Source: Incurvaria masculella (taxonomy: Eukaryota > Arthropoda > Insecta > Lepidoptera > Incurvariidae). From it: a stretch of DNA of 64,000 nucleotides. Each line of letters begins with the position of its first letter. The first letter of the stretch is position 1. A program made the position numbers and the translations under genes. The notes under the pieces are model-generated. The model saw nothing but the letters and a program-made list of their open reading frames with translations. It had not been told where the DNA came from and made no database searches. Shown in pieces: positions 21,546 to 31,320 of this stretch. The DNA lies in assembly GCA_946894095.1 (NCBI GenBank), contig OX335655.1, positions 9,238,001 through 9,302,000 on the forward strand, written 5' to 3'.

Positions 21546-21846
21546 ACCCCGTCCGAGTTGATCGCATTAAATGAAAGTTAGTGGCCGAAGCGGCAATGAA
21601 AACTGTCCGTGTTTTCTACCAAAATCATAGCAACTGAGCGATATCAGGAATTCCTAGCACGGTACCTAGCTCCTATGCAGTGTCTTGGTCTAATACCATA
21701 TCAGGACGTGTATTCTTGGCATTCAGTCATTGCGGATTCAGTAGAGTTAACAGAAGAAGAATTTACTTTGACATTACTGTTAACTCTACTGAATCCGCAA
21801 TGACTGAATACCAAGAATACACGCCCTGTAGGTGTGGTATTAGCCA
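21546..21846 (+). mobile_element. SINE copy (family B) split by a long hairpin
   Basis: Body (GCGGCAATGAAAACTGTCCG) and tail (GGTCTAATACCATATCAGGA ... GTAGGTGTGGTATTAGCC) of family B in plus orientation, 5' truncated. The tail is interrupted at 21707-21823 by a 117-bp hairpin absent from the other copies. Confidence 0.7.
21707..21823. repeat. Near-perfect 47-bp stem hairpin inserted in a SINE
   Basis: Arms 21707-21753 and 21777-21823 are reverse complements with one mismatch, around a 23-base loop. The arm begins CGTGTATTCTTGG and ends TAGAGTTAACAG. At 98% arm identity it is young, or kept symmetric by copying. Confidence 0.85.
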
Positions 21847-22439
21847 CAAGTGAATAATCCCCACCCCTCATTCAATTGAAATGAAACGTCGCACCTAACG
21901 TTTTCATCACAATACCGAATAGCGAATAATGCCACGAAATAGCACATCATAAGTCGTTTGTATTCTTCCGCTAGCTCACCAGCAAACAACAGAACTATCA
22001 GGTGACGCCAGGCGGTGTATCGCGCATACTGGATGCACTCAATCCAGCGCAGCAACAGCGGTCGCCGTCGTGGTAGCTTCCCAGAGCATCGTTTTACATT
22101 TCCATTATTTGTGGGTTGCCTCCACGCGTCGGTCGTCGTTCGTCGGTATCCGTTTGCCGAGCGACGCGCGACCGTCGGTCGTCGCGTCGTCGAGGTCGCC
22201 GAGTTGCAAGCTCCCACGACCGTCTTCCGTATTTTCTTTCTCCGGATATTGTTCGTCGTCACAATGGCGGCGACCCCTCACTTTTTACCTCCGACGCTGG
22301 AACGTATTGTGCGATCGTGGGCATTCAGATCGGCTTCCACGAAACTATTTTCTTTTTGCTAGTCTACATTTTCTTCATTTGCGGCGTGAAGAATTACATA
22401 TCGACATACCTAGGTGAACAGCTTGTGTTTGGTATGTGC
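21847..22439. promoter_or_regulatory. GC-rich, CG-dense patch, possible promoter or leader exon
   Basis: Dense CGTCG/CGACG motifs at 22115-22260 and a good start context, CACAATGGCGG, at 22261-22271, opening a 32-codon frame (MAATPHFLPPTLERIVRSWA...). No consensus donor closes this frame. Open frames on both strands follow from the CG-rich composition. Similar in character to the region at 14.8 kb but with weaker signals. Confidence 0.25.
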
Positions 22440-22756
22440 CAAAAAAAACCGGCCAAGTGCGAGTCGGACTCGAACACGAAGGGTTCCATACGATCGTACA
22501 AGATTTAACACAAAAAATCACGTTTTTTTATGGAGGCCCCCTTTGATTTTTATTATTATTAAATTTTACCTATTTGTTGTTATAGCGGCAAAATAAATAC
22601 ATACTCTGTGAAAATGTCAGCTGCCTAACTATTACGGTTCATGTTCTGTGACAGACGGACGGACGGACGGACGGACGGACGGATGGATGGACTGACGGAC
22701 AGCGGAGGCTTAGTAATAGGGTTCCATTGGCACCCTTTGGGTACGGAACCCTAAAA
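22440..22756 (+). mobile_element. Microsatellite-carrying MITE (family A), complete
   Basis: AACCGGCCAAGTGCGAGTCG head, GGGTTCCATACGATCG, AAATCACGTTTTTT, the AGCGGCAAAATAAATACATA block, a (GGAC)n/(GGAT)n array at 22655-22700, and GGGTACGGAACCCTAAAAAG at the end. Confidence 0.9.
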
Positions 22757-23471
22757 AGGAAGGCGTTATGCCATCTAGCGCGCCTATAAATGAGAACCGC
22801 TGCAGCCAATTTTCTAAGAATACCAACCCAACTTAAACGTTTTAGGTACATGCCCCCACGCAAACTTATTGCACGTTTTGGAGGGGTTGTGTTGGCGGGA
22901 ACAAACACTTGGCAAATGCATTTCGTGGTGACGGTTGGCCTGTGTGCCAAACGATTCTCGCACGGCTTTCCATACGTTTATCAATAATATGGTCAGTATG
23001 ACCGTCAGTGAACCGGGTAACGTTAACATTAAAGTTCCTTTATCTGTCTTCCGTGGTTTGAGCATGCATAGTTAAATTCGAATATCATCCGACAATAAGT
23101 GCCTAATTGATAAATTTTTGTTAGGTACCTAAGATGCAATTTCGTGTTGATTTACACACCTATTGAGGGCAACTTTAAAGTGACAAGGCTCACCACCAGT
23201 GCTCACCTCTCCCACGGCAGCGGCGCGCGATCGCCTTGGAAATTATGCCACATGGCAACACTAGACGTGTCACTTATGTGTTGCTTTTTAAATTTATTGC
23301 CACTTAAAAAGTTTTAAATTCACTTAGCGACCTTACAATGCGGGGGCCAGAAAAAGATTAACTGTTCTTTTTCGCGCTGAGGTTTTTTTAATTCTGGGAA
23401 GCGTAACCTACTGCTGTAACTGTTAGCGAGATTATGCGATCGTTTTGTTGATCTGTGGAGTGTTACAGTAT
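22757..23471. other. Intergenic, no gene recognised
   Basis: A modest GC rise at 23205-23240 (CGGCAGCGGCGCGCGATCGC); nothing assignable. Confidence 0.4.
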
Positions 23472-23475
23472 TTAA

Positions 23476-24018
23476 GGTGGCCCATCCCGCTCATCTCCCC
23501 ATACAAAAGGGGAAAGAAGATCACGCCCATATTTCTTGTCAGAGATCCAAAATTTTGCTCAAAATAGCTTTATTTGATTGAACTAGATGTCTGATGACCA
23601 TTGGCATTGTAAAATTGTGTTTCGTTTCTAAGTTATAAGGTCCGAAAGTTCGCATTTTTCGCGCGTTTTATACAATAACTTTGGAGGTGGATTACGCAAT
23701 GATAAAGTAAGAACATCTTAATAAGATTAGTCATCAGACATAGCTTATTTAATCAAGATTTATAATCTATTTGGTTTTTGTTTGATTTTTTACTACAGTG
23801 GTCGTGGTTTACTTTTAGCTATAAGTCGTTTTGAAATTAAAATTTTCGTAAATCTTACCAAATCATACACTATGCACATTGTCTTTTATGTGGACATGTT
23901 GCATCTTCCTCACCACGGAGCCTGTCTTATTCTTTGGAAAAAGAGAAGGTCCCAGAGCGCAACAGCACGGTTTTGTACCGTGCCCGTGAATGAGTTAGGC
24001 CCGCCGGGTTGGGCCACC
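23476..24018 (+). mobile_element. TTAA-flanked MITE (family D, copy 1), complete
   Basis: A 543-bp element with terminal inverted repeats GGTGGCCCATCCCG / CGGGTTGGGCCACC, flanked by TTAA at 23472-23475 and 24019-24022. TTAA targets are used by piggyBac and Kolobok transposases. Inside there is no intact protein; the 119-codon frame crossing the junction is incidental. Other copies: 24023-25356, 27770-28308, 28583-28796 and 52941-53481. Confidence 0.85.
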
Positions 24019-24022
24019 TTAA

Positions 24023-25356
24023 GGTGGCCCAACCCGCTCAACTCCCCATACAAACGGGGAAAGAAGATCACGCCCATATTTCTTATCAGAGATCCCAAAT
24101 TTTGCTCAAAAGAGCTTTATTTGATCGAACTAGATGTCTGATGACCGTTGGCATTGTAAAATTGTGTTTGGTTTCTAAGTTATAAGGTCCGAAAGTTCGA
24201 ATTTTTCGCGCGTTTTATACAAAAACTTTGGTGGTTTATTACGCAACTAGCAGCCCGTCCCGGCTTTGAACGGGCATAATATCATTTAAAAATATATTAT
24301 TTTGACACAATGATACACAAATAAACCCTTTTTAGGTATAGTTCCTAAAATGAAATATTTAATATAAAAAAAACTTATATATTATTATTAGATGATTACT
24401 AGATATTAGAGAATAATAAATTCAAAGTGCTATAGCGAGAACCGCGGGTCCTCCGACGCACTATTTATAGGCACGCTCCCGCGCCGCCCCGGCCGACCGG
24501 TACCGCCGCAAACGCTACGTCCCGCAATTTTTAAATCTGTAAAATCTTCGAAATATTCATTTAAATCATTTGCTGTAAAGGTCCATATAAATCTATATTA
24601 AATCAACAATGTATTTAATTGGATAAGGATTAATGCTGTATCGGTTAAAATCGCTTCGAAAATTAGCCATTATTTGTCGTAAAAAGTAAATGACAAAAAA
24701 ATGTTATTGTGGGATATCCATAAGAGATAGACATATACCATCGCGGAGTTTTCTGTAGACCTTTTCAATGTGTACAATACTTAGTACATTATTTTGATAA
24801 ATCTCGTAGGGTTCAGCCTGCGTTTCTAATGTAAGCGGAAAAAAAAAAATTTTTTACGACATTCCATTGTAAACCTCAAAAATAACAGTATTACTCTACT
24901 ATTTAATGGATGTTATTATACATATAAACCTTCCTCTTCAATCACTCTATCATCTATAATCACGCATCAAAATCCGTTGCGTAGTTTTAAAGATTTAAGC
25001 ATACATAGGGATATAGGGACAGAGAAAGCGACTTTGTTTTATAATATGTAGTGATGTAGTGATGATAAAGTAAGAAAATCTTCAATCAAAATCAAGATTT
25101 ATAATCTATTTGGTTTTTGTAAGATTTTTTACTACAGCGGTCGTGGTTTACTTTTAGCTATAAGTCGTTTTGTAATTAACATTTTCGTAAATCTTACCAA
25201 ATAATACACTTTGCACATTGTCTTTTTTGTGGACATGTCGCATCTTCCTCATCACGGAGCCTGTCTTTTTCTTTGAAACTGAGAAGGTCCCAGAGCGCAA
25301 CAGCACGGTTTTGTACAGTGCCCGCGAATGAGTCAGTCCCGCCGGGTTGGGCCACC
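24023..25356 (+). mobile_element. TTAA-flanked MITE (family D, copy 2) split by a Helitron
   Basis: Head to tail with copy 1, sharing the single TTAA at 24019-24022; its right TTAA is 25357-25360. Left part 24023-24246 and right part 25063-25356 join to make one D unit. Copies 1 and 3 show the undisturbed site (TACGCAA|TGATAAAG), proving that the 816 bases between are an insertion. Confidence 0.85.
24247..25062 (-). mobile_element. Non-autonomous Helitron (family E, copy 2)
   Basis: On the minus strand it starts TCACTACATCACTACATATT and ends with a GCCCGT...ACGGGC hairpin followed by TGCTAG. The 5' TC, the 3' CTRR after a short hairpin, insertion exactly between A and T, and no target duplication are the Helitron hallmarks; the empty site is seen in family D copies 1 and 3. 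The 5' end has a duplicated TCACTACA octamer. There is no Rep/helicase gene, so this is a defective derivative. Homologue at 29630-30443. Confidence 0.85.
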
Positions 25357-25360
25357 TTAA

Positions 25361-25639
25361 GTACAGTAGTGTAAGTACTTACTGGTAAAACAAAAAGGTA
25401 CATACATAGGTAATGGTTCCGGTGTGCAGAGAAAGATTACTAGACGATTTTTGTTGTCAGTTACATTACTATGCATCTTTATTTCTTACGAAGGTCCTCA
25501 ATTTGAGTAGGCATATCAAATCTTGTTTTGCCATTGACTTATTATAAACTTCAGTTTTGTTTAGATTATTGCGTGAATATTTAAAAAATAATCTAACTTG
25601 AGGTTGTCCAATTACATCTACATTGAAGTATTTTAGGTA
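25361..25639. other. Intergenic, no gene recognised
   Basis: AT-rich; nothing assigned. Confidence 0.4.
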
Positions 25640-25826
25640 CAGTCAACCAAAGATTGTAAGATACATTTCCGGTTACAAGTAAAAATGAACGGTGGTTGAA
25701 TACAACATTAATTTTAATGTTGTTACCGTTCTCAACTGTGTTTTAATGTATAGTAAACCCTATATGTTTTGCCGAAAGTCATTTTTTATTACACCGAATG
25801 TGTAATCTTTAATATTCGGTCGACTG
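25640..25826. mobile_element. Tc1/mariner-like MITE (family J, copy 2)
   Basis: Terminal inverted repeats CAGTCAACCAAAGATTG and the reverse of CTTTAATATTCGGTCGACTG, with TA on both sides (25638-25639, 25827-25828). Shorter than copy 1 and with a palindromic centre (ACATTAATTTTAATGTTGT). Confidence 0.75.
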
Positions 25827-25869
25827 TACATAGGTACTCAACTTTTTAAAATAATCCCGATAACATTTT

Positions 25870-25950
25870 TGGTCTTTCGTCGAAAGCAGGATTCGAGCTG
25901 GCGACACATGCCTGCTGCTCTGCCGCTGAGCTATCCCGATATGTCAGCCA
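25870..25950 (-). repeat. tRNA-like sequence (pseudo-tRNA or SINE head)
   Basis: On the minus strand: GGGATAGCTCAGCGGCAGAG, CAGCAGGCATGTGTCGCC, AGCTCGAATCCTGC. The A box (TAGCTCAGCGG), a paired D-stem (GCTC/GAGC) and a B box (GCTCGAATCC) are clear, but acceptor and anticodon stems do not pair properly, so it is not a functional tRNA. No poly-A tail or B-type body follows. Confidence 0.5.
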
Positions 25951-26066
25951 ACGCATACAGTACATGTTTAATGTAGATATTGTTGAATAACCTTAAATAT
26001 CGTATCCATTGAATACATAAAATATTAAGTAAACAAACTGTTTGTTTCTTTTGAATGTACATGCCG

Positions 26067-26705
26067 AGGGGTCAGTCACTAAGGGATTGTTTTGGTAATT
26101 TCAGGTAATCTTAGGTGGGAGTCCGAGGAATCTGGTGGGAGTCCGAGGAATCTGGTGGGAGTCTTAGGGGATCTGGGATCATTGGAAATCCTATTAAGTT
26201 CATGGTATAGTCGTGGAATCGTGGGTGCGGGAGTAAAAAAATCGTCGGTAGCGGCGAGTATTCCGGAAATGATTGGAAAATTCGAAAATCGAACAATCGA
26301 ATCGAATGAGCAAATAAAAAGGACTTACAGGACTTTTTTTTGGTCATTCCATTTTTATTATTTCAATGGGAAGCCTAAGGTTATATTAGGAAGACCACCC
26401 TTGCATTTTTTTGCTTGGGGATTTCGAATCCCCGATCAAACGAAACTATTAAAAAAAATCTCAATTACAGGCAATATTGTAGTCCTTAGTAATTTTACAA
26501 AATCCCAGAATATTTGTTAATCCTAGGAATCATTAGTAATACCCAAGGAATCTTTGGAAGTCCTTTAAGAATCATGGAAATCACCAGGAATCTTTGGTAG
26601 TCCTTTAGGAATCTTTGGGAATCTCGAAATCACAAGGTAATCCTGGTAATATTGACTACTGGTAATCTTGGCGCGCACTTTTTGCTCGAGTGACTGACTC
26701 CTCGG
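26067..26705. mobile_element. MITE with GAGGGGTCAGTCACT termini (family F, copy 1)
   Basis: About 640 bp bounded by CCGAGGGGTCAGTCACT and AGTGACTGACTCCTCGG. Internally built of a recurring GGAATCTTTGG / GGAATCTGGTGGGAGTC motif, including a perfect local duplication at 26116-26160. Same element as 38589-39239. The 142-codon frame at 26092-26520 is a product of the simple GGAATC motif and is not considered a gene. Superfamily unknown. Confidence 0.75.
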
Positions 26706-26956
26706 CACATGCTATTTAGCTCTTTTCACGCCACTGTGCAAAGACACCGTTTCTTAGAGTTTTGGTAACAAAATACTACAGAAAACCTTGCTGGAATACA
26801 TTATAGTACTACGCTGTCAGTCGACGATTTGAGCCAGGTACCTTAGCTAGTTCAACATAAAAACGACAGAATTGTTGTACTACACAGGCACTTGTAAAAT
26901 GTATTTTACTTAATTTCACGCAAATTAACCGCATATGTTTTTTAAATACACATGTT
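26706..26956. other. Intergenic, no gene recognised
   Basis: Nothing assigned. Confidence 0.4.
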
Positions 26957-27156
26957 CAGAAGCGTATGTCCGCTAATAGATAACTTCACCTTCGAGCGTT
27001 AGCGTTATGAGATAACATAAAATTTGGTACAATTTTGTGTGATTCCGGGGTTATCTCATAGCGCCATTGATATAAAAAACAAAGTAGTTTTTTTATTTCA
27101 ATGCATAGCGCTAGCGCTCGAAAGAGGAGTTATCTATTAGGTGACTTACGCTTCTG
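26957..27156. mobile_element. Palindromic MITE (family Q)
   Basis: A 200-bp fold-back: CAGAAGCGTATGTCCGCTAA, TAGATAACTTCACCTTCGAG and CGTTAGCGTTATGAGATAAC are mirrored by TTATCTCATAGCGC, CGCTAGCGCTCGAAAGAGGA and GTTATCTATTAGGTGACTTA, then CGCTTCTG. Arms of about 75 bp with mismatches. Single copy in the window. Confidence 0.7.
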
Positions 27157-27669
27157 GGTAGGTATAATCGAGCGTTATGGGCGGTTTATTGTCAAAGAGA
27201 TGTTGTAGATATAGGAGGTCTCTAAAAATAGCTGTCTCTGTGGTTATTTTTAGAAACCCTACTCACCGATGTCAAAGAATATATACGAGTAAGTACACTA
27301 CCGCTCCGATGTTTAGCATTGTTATTTAATTATATAGTTAGGTATGTACATCAGACAACACCGCAAAGAAAAAAGAACTACTCATCTAAGAATACACACA
27401 GCAAATTTGCGAAAATAAAAGTCAAGGAAATACTTCTTGGCGTTCTTGGCTCACCTAAAAGTTGTGACGATTGGAATTTTGCTGATTGACATATCTATTG
27501 TCACACCGCGCGTATTTACGACTTCAGTGGTAATACGACGCGAACGCACTTTACCATCTTCACCTACGTTCCTATGTATGTGTACAATATACATTTGTAG
27601 TAGTACTCACCCTGCAAGGTAATGAGAAATTAAAAATGCATGCTAATCAAACCATCATAGAGACTATAG

Positions 27670-27708
<39 letters not shown>

Positions 27709-27765
27709 CTATAGATATTTTGCAGTTTCTGGCAACCGGCAAATGTTAATTATCTTCAAGGTCAC
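27157..27765. other. Intergenic with an (AT)n microsatellite
   Basis: An alternating AT run of about 36 bases at 27671-27706, itself a potential cruciform. No gene. Confidence 0.6.
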
Positions 27766-27769
27766 TTAA

Positions 27770-28308
27770 GGTGGCCCAACCCGGCGGGCCTAACTCATTC
27801 GCGGGCACGGTACAAAACCGTGCTGTTGCGCTCTAGGACCTTCTCTGTTTCAAAGAATAAGACAGGCTCCGTGATGAGGAAGATGCAACATGTCCACAAA
27901 AAAGACAATGTGCATAGTGTATGATTTGGTAAAAACGAAAATTTTAATTTCAAAACGACTTATAGCTAAAAGTAAACCACGACCGCTGTAGTAAAAAATC
28001 GAACAAAAACCAAATCGATTATAAATCTTGATTAAATAAGCTATGTCTGATGAATAATCTTTTTAAGATGTTCTTACTTTTTCATTGCGTAATCCACCTC
28101 CAAAGTTATTGTTTAAAACGCGCGAAAAATGCGAACTTTCGGACCTTATAACTTAGAAACCAAACGCAATTTTACAATGCCAATGGTCATCAGACATCTA
28201 GTTCGATCAAATAAAGCTATTTTGAGCAACATTTTGTATCTCTGACAAGAAATATGGGCGTGATCTTCTTTCCCCTTTTGTATGGGGAGATGAGCGGGAT
28301 GGGCCACC
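27770..28308 (-). mobile_element. TTAA-flanked MITE (family D, copy 3), complete
   Basis: A 539-bp copy in the opposite direction to copy 1, with TTAA at 27766-27769 and 28309-28312 and ends GGTGGCCCAACCCGGCGGG / CCCGCTC-type CGGGATGGGCCACC. Closely similar to copy 1 throughout; it supplies the second empty site for the Helitron in copy 2. Confidence 0.85.
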
Positions 28309-28582
28309 TTAAAAGTCATTTTTAAGCGTAGAAACTAGTAATTAACTATTATTCGCGATATTAATTTCTGGATGTTTAGTACCTGTTTAGTAGTGCCCGC
28401 TGAATCTGGAAAAAAATAGAACCGTAGTGGCGGGGCGCCTGACTCATTGTTTTATAATAAACATTCATTATTCCACTGCTTATCCTCGGAACCGTTATGT
28501 TATAGGATTCATCGATACTAATATTATAAATGCGAAATAAGGTAATCGGTCTGCTGCGTTTTTTTTTGCGTCAACCGCTGAT

Positions 28583-28796
28583 TTGATGAAATCTTACCAA
28601 ATAAAGCACTATGCGAATTGTATGCTTTGTGGACATGTTGCATTATTCCGTGTGTTGCATCCTCATGGAGCCTGTCTTTACTTTGAAACAAAGAAGGTCC
28701 CAGAGCGCAATTGCACGGTTTTGTTTGTACATGCGGGCGTGCCCGCGAATGAGTTAGTCCCGCCCCGGGAAGGGCCATCTCATTGACGATGGGCCA
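28583..28796 (+). mobile_element. Right-half fragment of family D (copy 4)
   Basis: Starts at the ATCTTACCAAATAAAGCACT point of family D and keeps GGACATGTTGCAT, GGAGCCTGTCTTTACTTTG, GGTCCCAGAGCGCAA and GGGCCACCT. The terminal TTAA is mutated and a local duplication (GGGCCATCTCATTGACGATG) sits just before the end. The left half is missing. Confidence 0.75.
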
Positions 28797-28855
28797 CCTG
28801 AAACGAAGAGCTCTCTAACTACTAAGTGATTTATAACTCGTAATATGGCCACTGG

Positions 28856-28893
28856 ACCACGCTTGCTATAAGCCGCCTTATAGCAAGCGTGGT
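28856..28893. repeat. Perfect 17-bp stem hairpin
   Basis: ACCACGCTTGCTATAAG, loop CCGC, then CTTATAGCAAGCGTGGT: 17 perfect base pairs with a 4-base loop. No relative in the window. Too short for a MITE; possibly a footprint, a template-switch product or a structured RNA. Confidence 0.85.
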
Positions 28894-29208
28894 GGCAAAC
28901 AAATTATGGGTGTTCTGGACCTCAACTTATATCAATCGAGCTATAGTTAGGGTTCAACTTACGGAAAGTAAATAAATAAATAAACGCTATCGACTCTGAG
29001 ATATGTGAAATGTACTGATTTGTGTGATAAAGTATTGTGCATTGATTGCTCTCTGAATAGTAGAATTGTACACAAGGAAATTAAAATGCTATCACAATGT
29101 CAATATTGTCGCTGCTTTATAGGTACCTAGTTGTACAGTTGAAATATGTTCCAACCAAATGTATGTGTGAAATATATGTGATAATATAAATTGTATGATA
29201 TGCACTTT
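28894..29208. other. AT-rich intergenic, no gene recognised
   Basis: An (AAAT)n run lies at 28968-28984. Nothing else. Confidence 0.4.
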
Positions 29209-29325
29209 GAACCCCCAGCTTCAAAAATCCCAAAGCAACTTTTCGGTTACACCATGCAAAAATGCAATGTTACCTAAAAGTTATTTATCGGATTTCAGGT
29301 AACTGAAGGTGAAAACAGGGGTTAG
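29209..29325. mobile_element. Palindromic MITE (family I, copy 2)
   Basis: GAACCCCCAGCTTCAAAAAT, TTTTCGGTTACACCATGCAA and ATCGGATTTCAGGTAACTGA, ending GAAAACAGGGGTTAG; mirrored halves as in the 2178 and 30755 copies. Confidence 0.65.
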
Positions 29326-29629
29326 TAAATTATACATATATCTAGTCGTTGAATTCAAATTACGTAGGTACAATCGCTTGCCCGATAATACTAAATCCGC
29401 CGTGAGAGATATTCCGTTTATTTTAACACGTTTGCACATTCCTTTCAATATTGGCAGTAATAAAGCATTTCAATCAATGTGGGTAGTAATTGTGATGATG
29501 ACCTGGCTAGAGGTCATATTGGCGCCACGCCACGTGTGCGCGTAGATGTGAGGGCACACTGAGTTTGCGCATACGGTCATACGGTTATCAACGAACTCCG
29601 CCATCCCTGTTAGATGTGTCACTCCTTAT
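29326..29629. other. Intergenic, no gene recognised
   Basis: No supported feature; the 78-codon frame at 29309-29545 has no protein signature. Confidence 0.35.
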
Positions 29630-30443
29630 TCACTACATAGTATAAAACAAAGTCGCTTTCTCTGTCCCTATATCCCTATGTACGCTTTAATCTTTTAAAC
29701 TAAGCAACGGATTTTGATGCGGGTTTTTTAAATAGATAGAGTGATTGAAGAGGAAGGTTTATATATATAATAACATCCATTAAATAGTGGACAAATACTG
29801 TTATTTTTGAGTTTTCCGATGTGATGTCGTAAAAAATTTCATTTTTTCCGCTTACATTGCAAACGCAGGCTGAACCCTACGAGATTTATCAAAATAACGT
29901 ACTAAGTATTGTACACATTAAAAAGGTCTACAGAAAACTCCGCGATGGTATATGTCTATCTCTTATGGATATCCCACAATAAAAAAATTTTGTCATTTAC
30001 TTTTTACGACAAATAATGGCAAATTTTCGAAGTGATTTTAACCAATACAGCAATAATCCTTATCCAATTAAATACCTTAAATGCATTGTTGATTAAATAT
30101 AGATGTATATGGCCCTTTACAGCATATGATTTATATGAATATTTTCGAAGATATTACAGATTTAAAAATTGCGGGACGTAGCGTTTGCGGCGGTACCGGC
30201 CGTCCGGGGCCACTTTGAATTTAGCAGCGATTGGTGGCGTTTATTATCGGAGCTCTCTAATATCTAATAATTATCTAATAATAATATCTAAGTTTCTTTT
30301 TTTTCAAATATTGCAATTTTTTCTACATTGCAATATTTGAAAAAAAAAACTACATAAAAAGGGTTTATTTGTGTATCATTGTGTCAAAATAATATTTTTT
30401 TTAAATGATATTATGCCCGTGCAAAGCCGGGACGGGCTGCTAG
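29630..30443 (+). mobile_element. Non-autonomous Helitron (family E, copy 1)
   Basis: An 814-bp element from TCACTACATAGTATAAAACA to a GCCCGTGCAAAGCCGGGACGGGC-type hairpin (30417-30438 region) and CTAG at 30440-30443, followed by T. Homologous end to end with 24247-25062 in reverse. A mirrored TTTCAAATATTGCAA / TTGCAATATTTGAAA block lies at 30302-30346. Contains no gene. The base before the 5' TC is T instead of the expected A. Confidence 0.8.
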
Positions 30444-30611
30444 TTATTGTAATAAAAAAGAATGGCTTATTCGTAGCCCCATCCTCGATGAAGTGACGGC
30501 TTTACAAGGATATGTAGCGTCTTTCCTAAATAGGTGACAGGTTTCATTTCATAATTCAGTGAGACAATCGCCCTGAATTCTTAGGATATTTTTAGCCCGT
30601 TCTAGTACTTT

Positions 30612-30742
30612 TTGAACGGTTAAAACCGAGCAGTCGTATTCAGAAAGAATCTGTACAAGATTAGCACCGGACTGACCAAACAAAAACCTGTTGAGTCCGA
30701 CCTTAATACGCGTACTAAAGTTAGTCCGCCTACTCTGAATAT
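30612..30742 (-). mobile_element. Short MITE-like repeat (family U, copy 1)
   Basis: Reverse relative of 47288-47393: shared AGATTAGCACCGGACTGACC, AAACAAAAACC and ACTAAAGTTAGTCCGCC. Ends TATTCAGAAAG and CTACTCTGAATA form short terminal inverted repeats. Confidence 0.55.
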
Positions 30743-30754
30743 ATATTTACTACC

Positions 30755-30880
30755 ATTTACACCACCTCCAGCTATAAAAATCCCAATTACCATTCGGTTA
30801 CACCATGTAAATATGCAATGTACCAAACCAAAAGTTAATTATCGGATTTCAGGTAGCCTGAGGTGATGAAATCAGGGGTT
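30755..30880. mobile_element. Palindromic MITE (family I, copy 3)
   Basis: ACACCACCTCCAGCTATAAA, CATTCGGTTACACCATGTAA, TTATCGGATTTCAGGTAGCC, ending TGATGAAATCAGGGGTTAG. Same mirrored design as the other two copies. Confidence 0.7.
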
Positions 30881-30977
30881 AGTGGATGAGAACAGTGGAA
30901 GTTTATTTGGGGGTTCTTCTTCGAATACGCGGATCAATCAATGAGTTTATGGACGTAAATTAGTGTAGATAAAGTCT

Positions 30978-31320
30978 AAAGAAAATAATTTTAATTCAAA
31001 GAATAAAAAAATTAAAATGTAAAAAAAATATTTTACTTACAAAATAACATAAAATTCCTCCAATTAAACTAACAATAATTCCTATTACTTTTAAAATAAA
31101 AGGAATATAAATTATATAAGGAATAGAAAAAAGAAATAAATTTAATATTGCCGCAGAAATTAATCTTATTATCATTAAAACAAATATTCCCTTTAATATA
31201 AAATAATCTTCATCAAACAAATAAAAAATTGATATTAAATTAAAATTATTTACTATTAAAAAAAATAATAGACGTATAGTATAAAGTATAGTTAAACCTG
31301 CAGAAATATAGTATAACAAA
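30978..31320 (-). pseudogene. nad5: Nuclear mitochondrial insertion: nad5 fragment
   Basis: A minus-strand frame of 107 codons has the character of the C-terminal third of insect NADH dehydrogenase subunit 5: SAGLTILYTIRLL, a DEDYFILKG block, membrane-spanning stretches rich in I/L/F, and SLIGGILCYFVSKIF. The family is a proton-pumping subunit of mitochondrial complex I. The DNA is extremely AT-rich, as in lepidopteran mtDNA, and much richer than its flanks; the sequence returns to nuclear composition at 31321 (AACCTTTGCGCCCCAC). Flanking mitochondrial genes are absent, so only a piece was transferred. No stop interrupts the frame, which suggests a fairly recent transfer or luck. In the nucleus it cannot be translated meaningfully because the mitochondrial code differs. 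Confidence 0.8.

Noticed and set aside
22639..22950. 103-codon minus-strand frame with a repeated PSVRPSVRPSV tail
   Set aside because: Encoded by the (GTCC)n microsatellite of a family A MITE; the same happens at 5214, 8680, 48714, 49671, 50231 and 53684.
25870..25950. Functional tRNA gene on the minus strand
   Set aside because: A and B boxes are present but acceptor and anticodon stems do not pair.
26092..26520. 142-codon frame as a gene
   Set aside because: It lies wholly inside family F and is generated by the repeated GGAATC-type motif.
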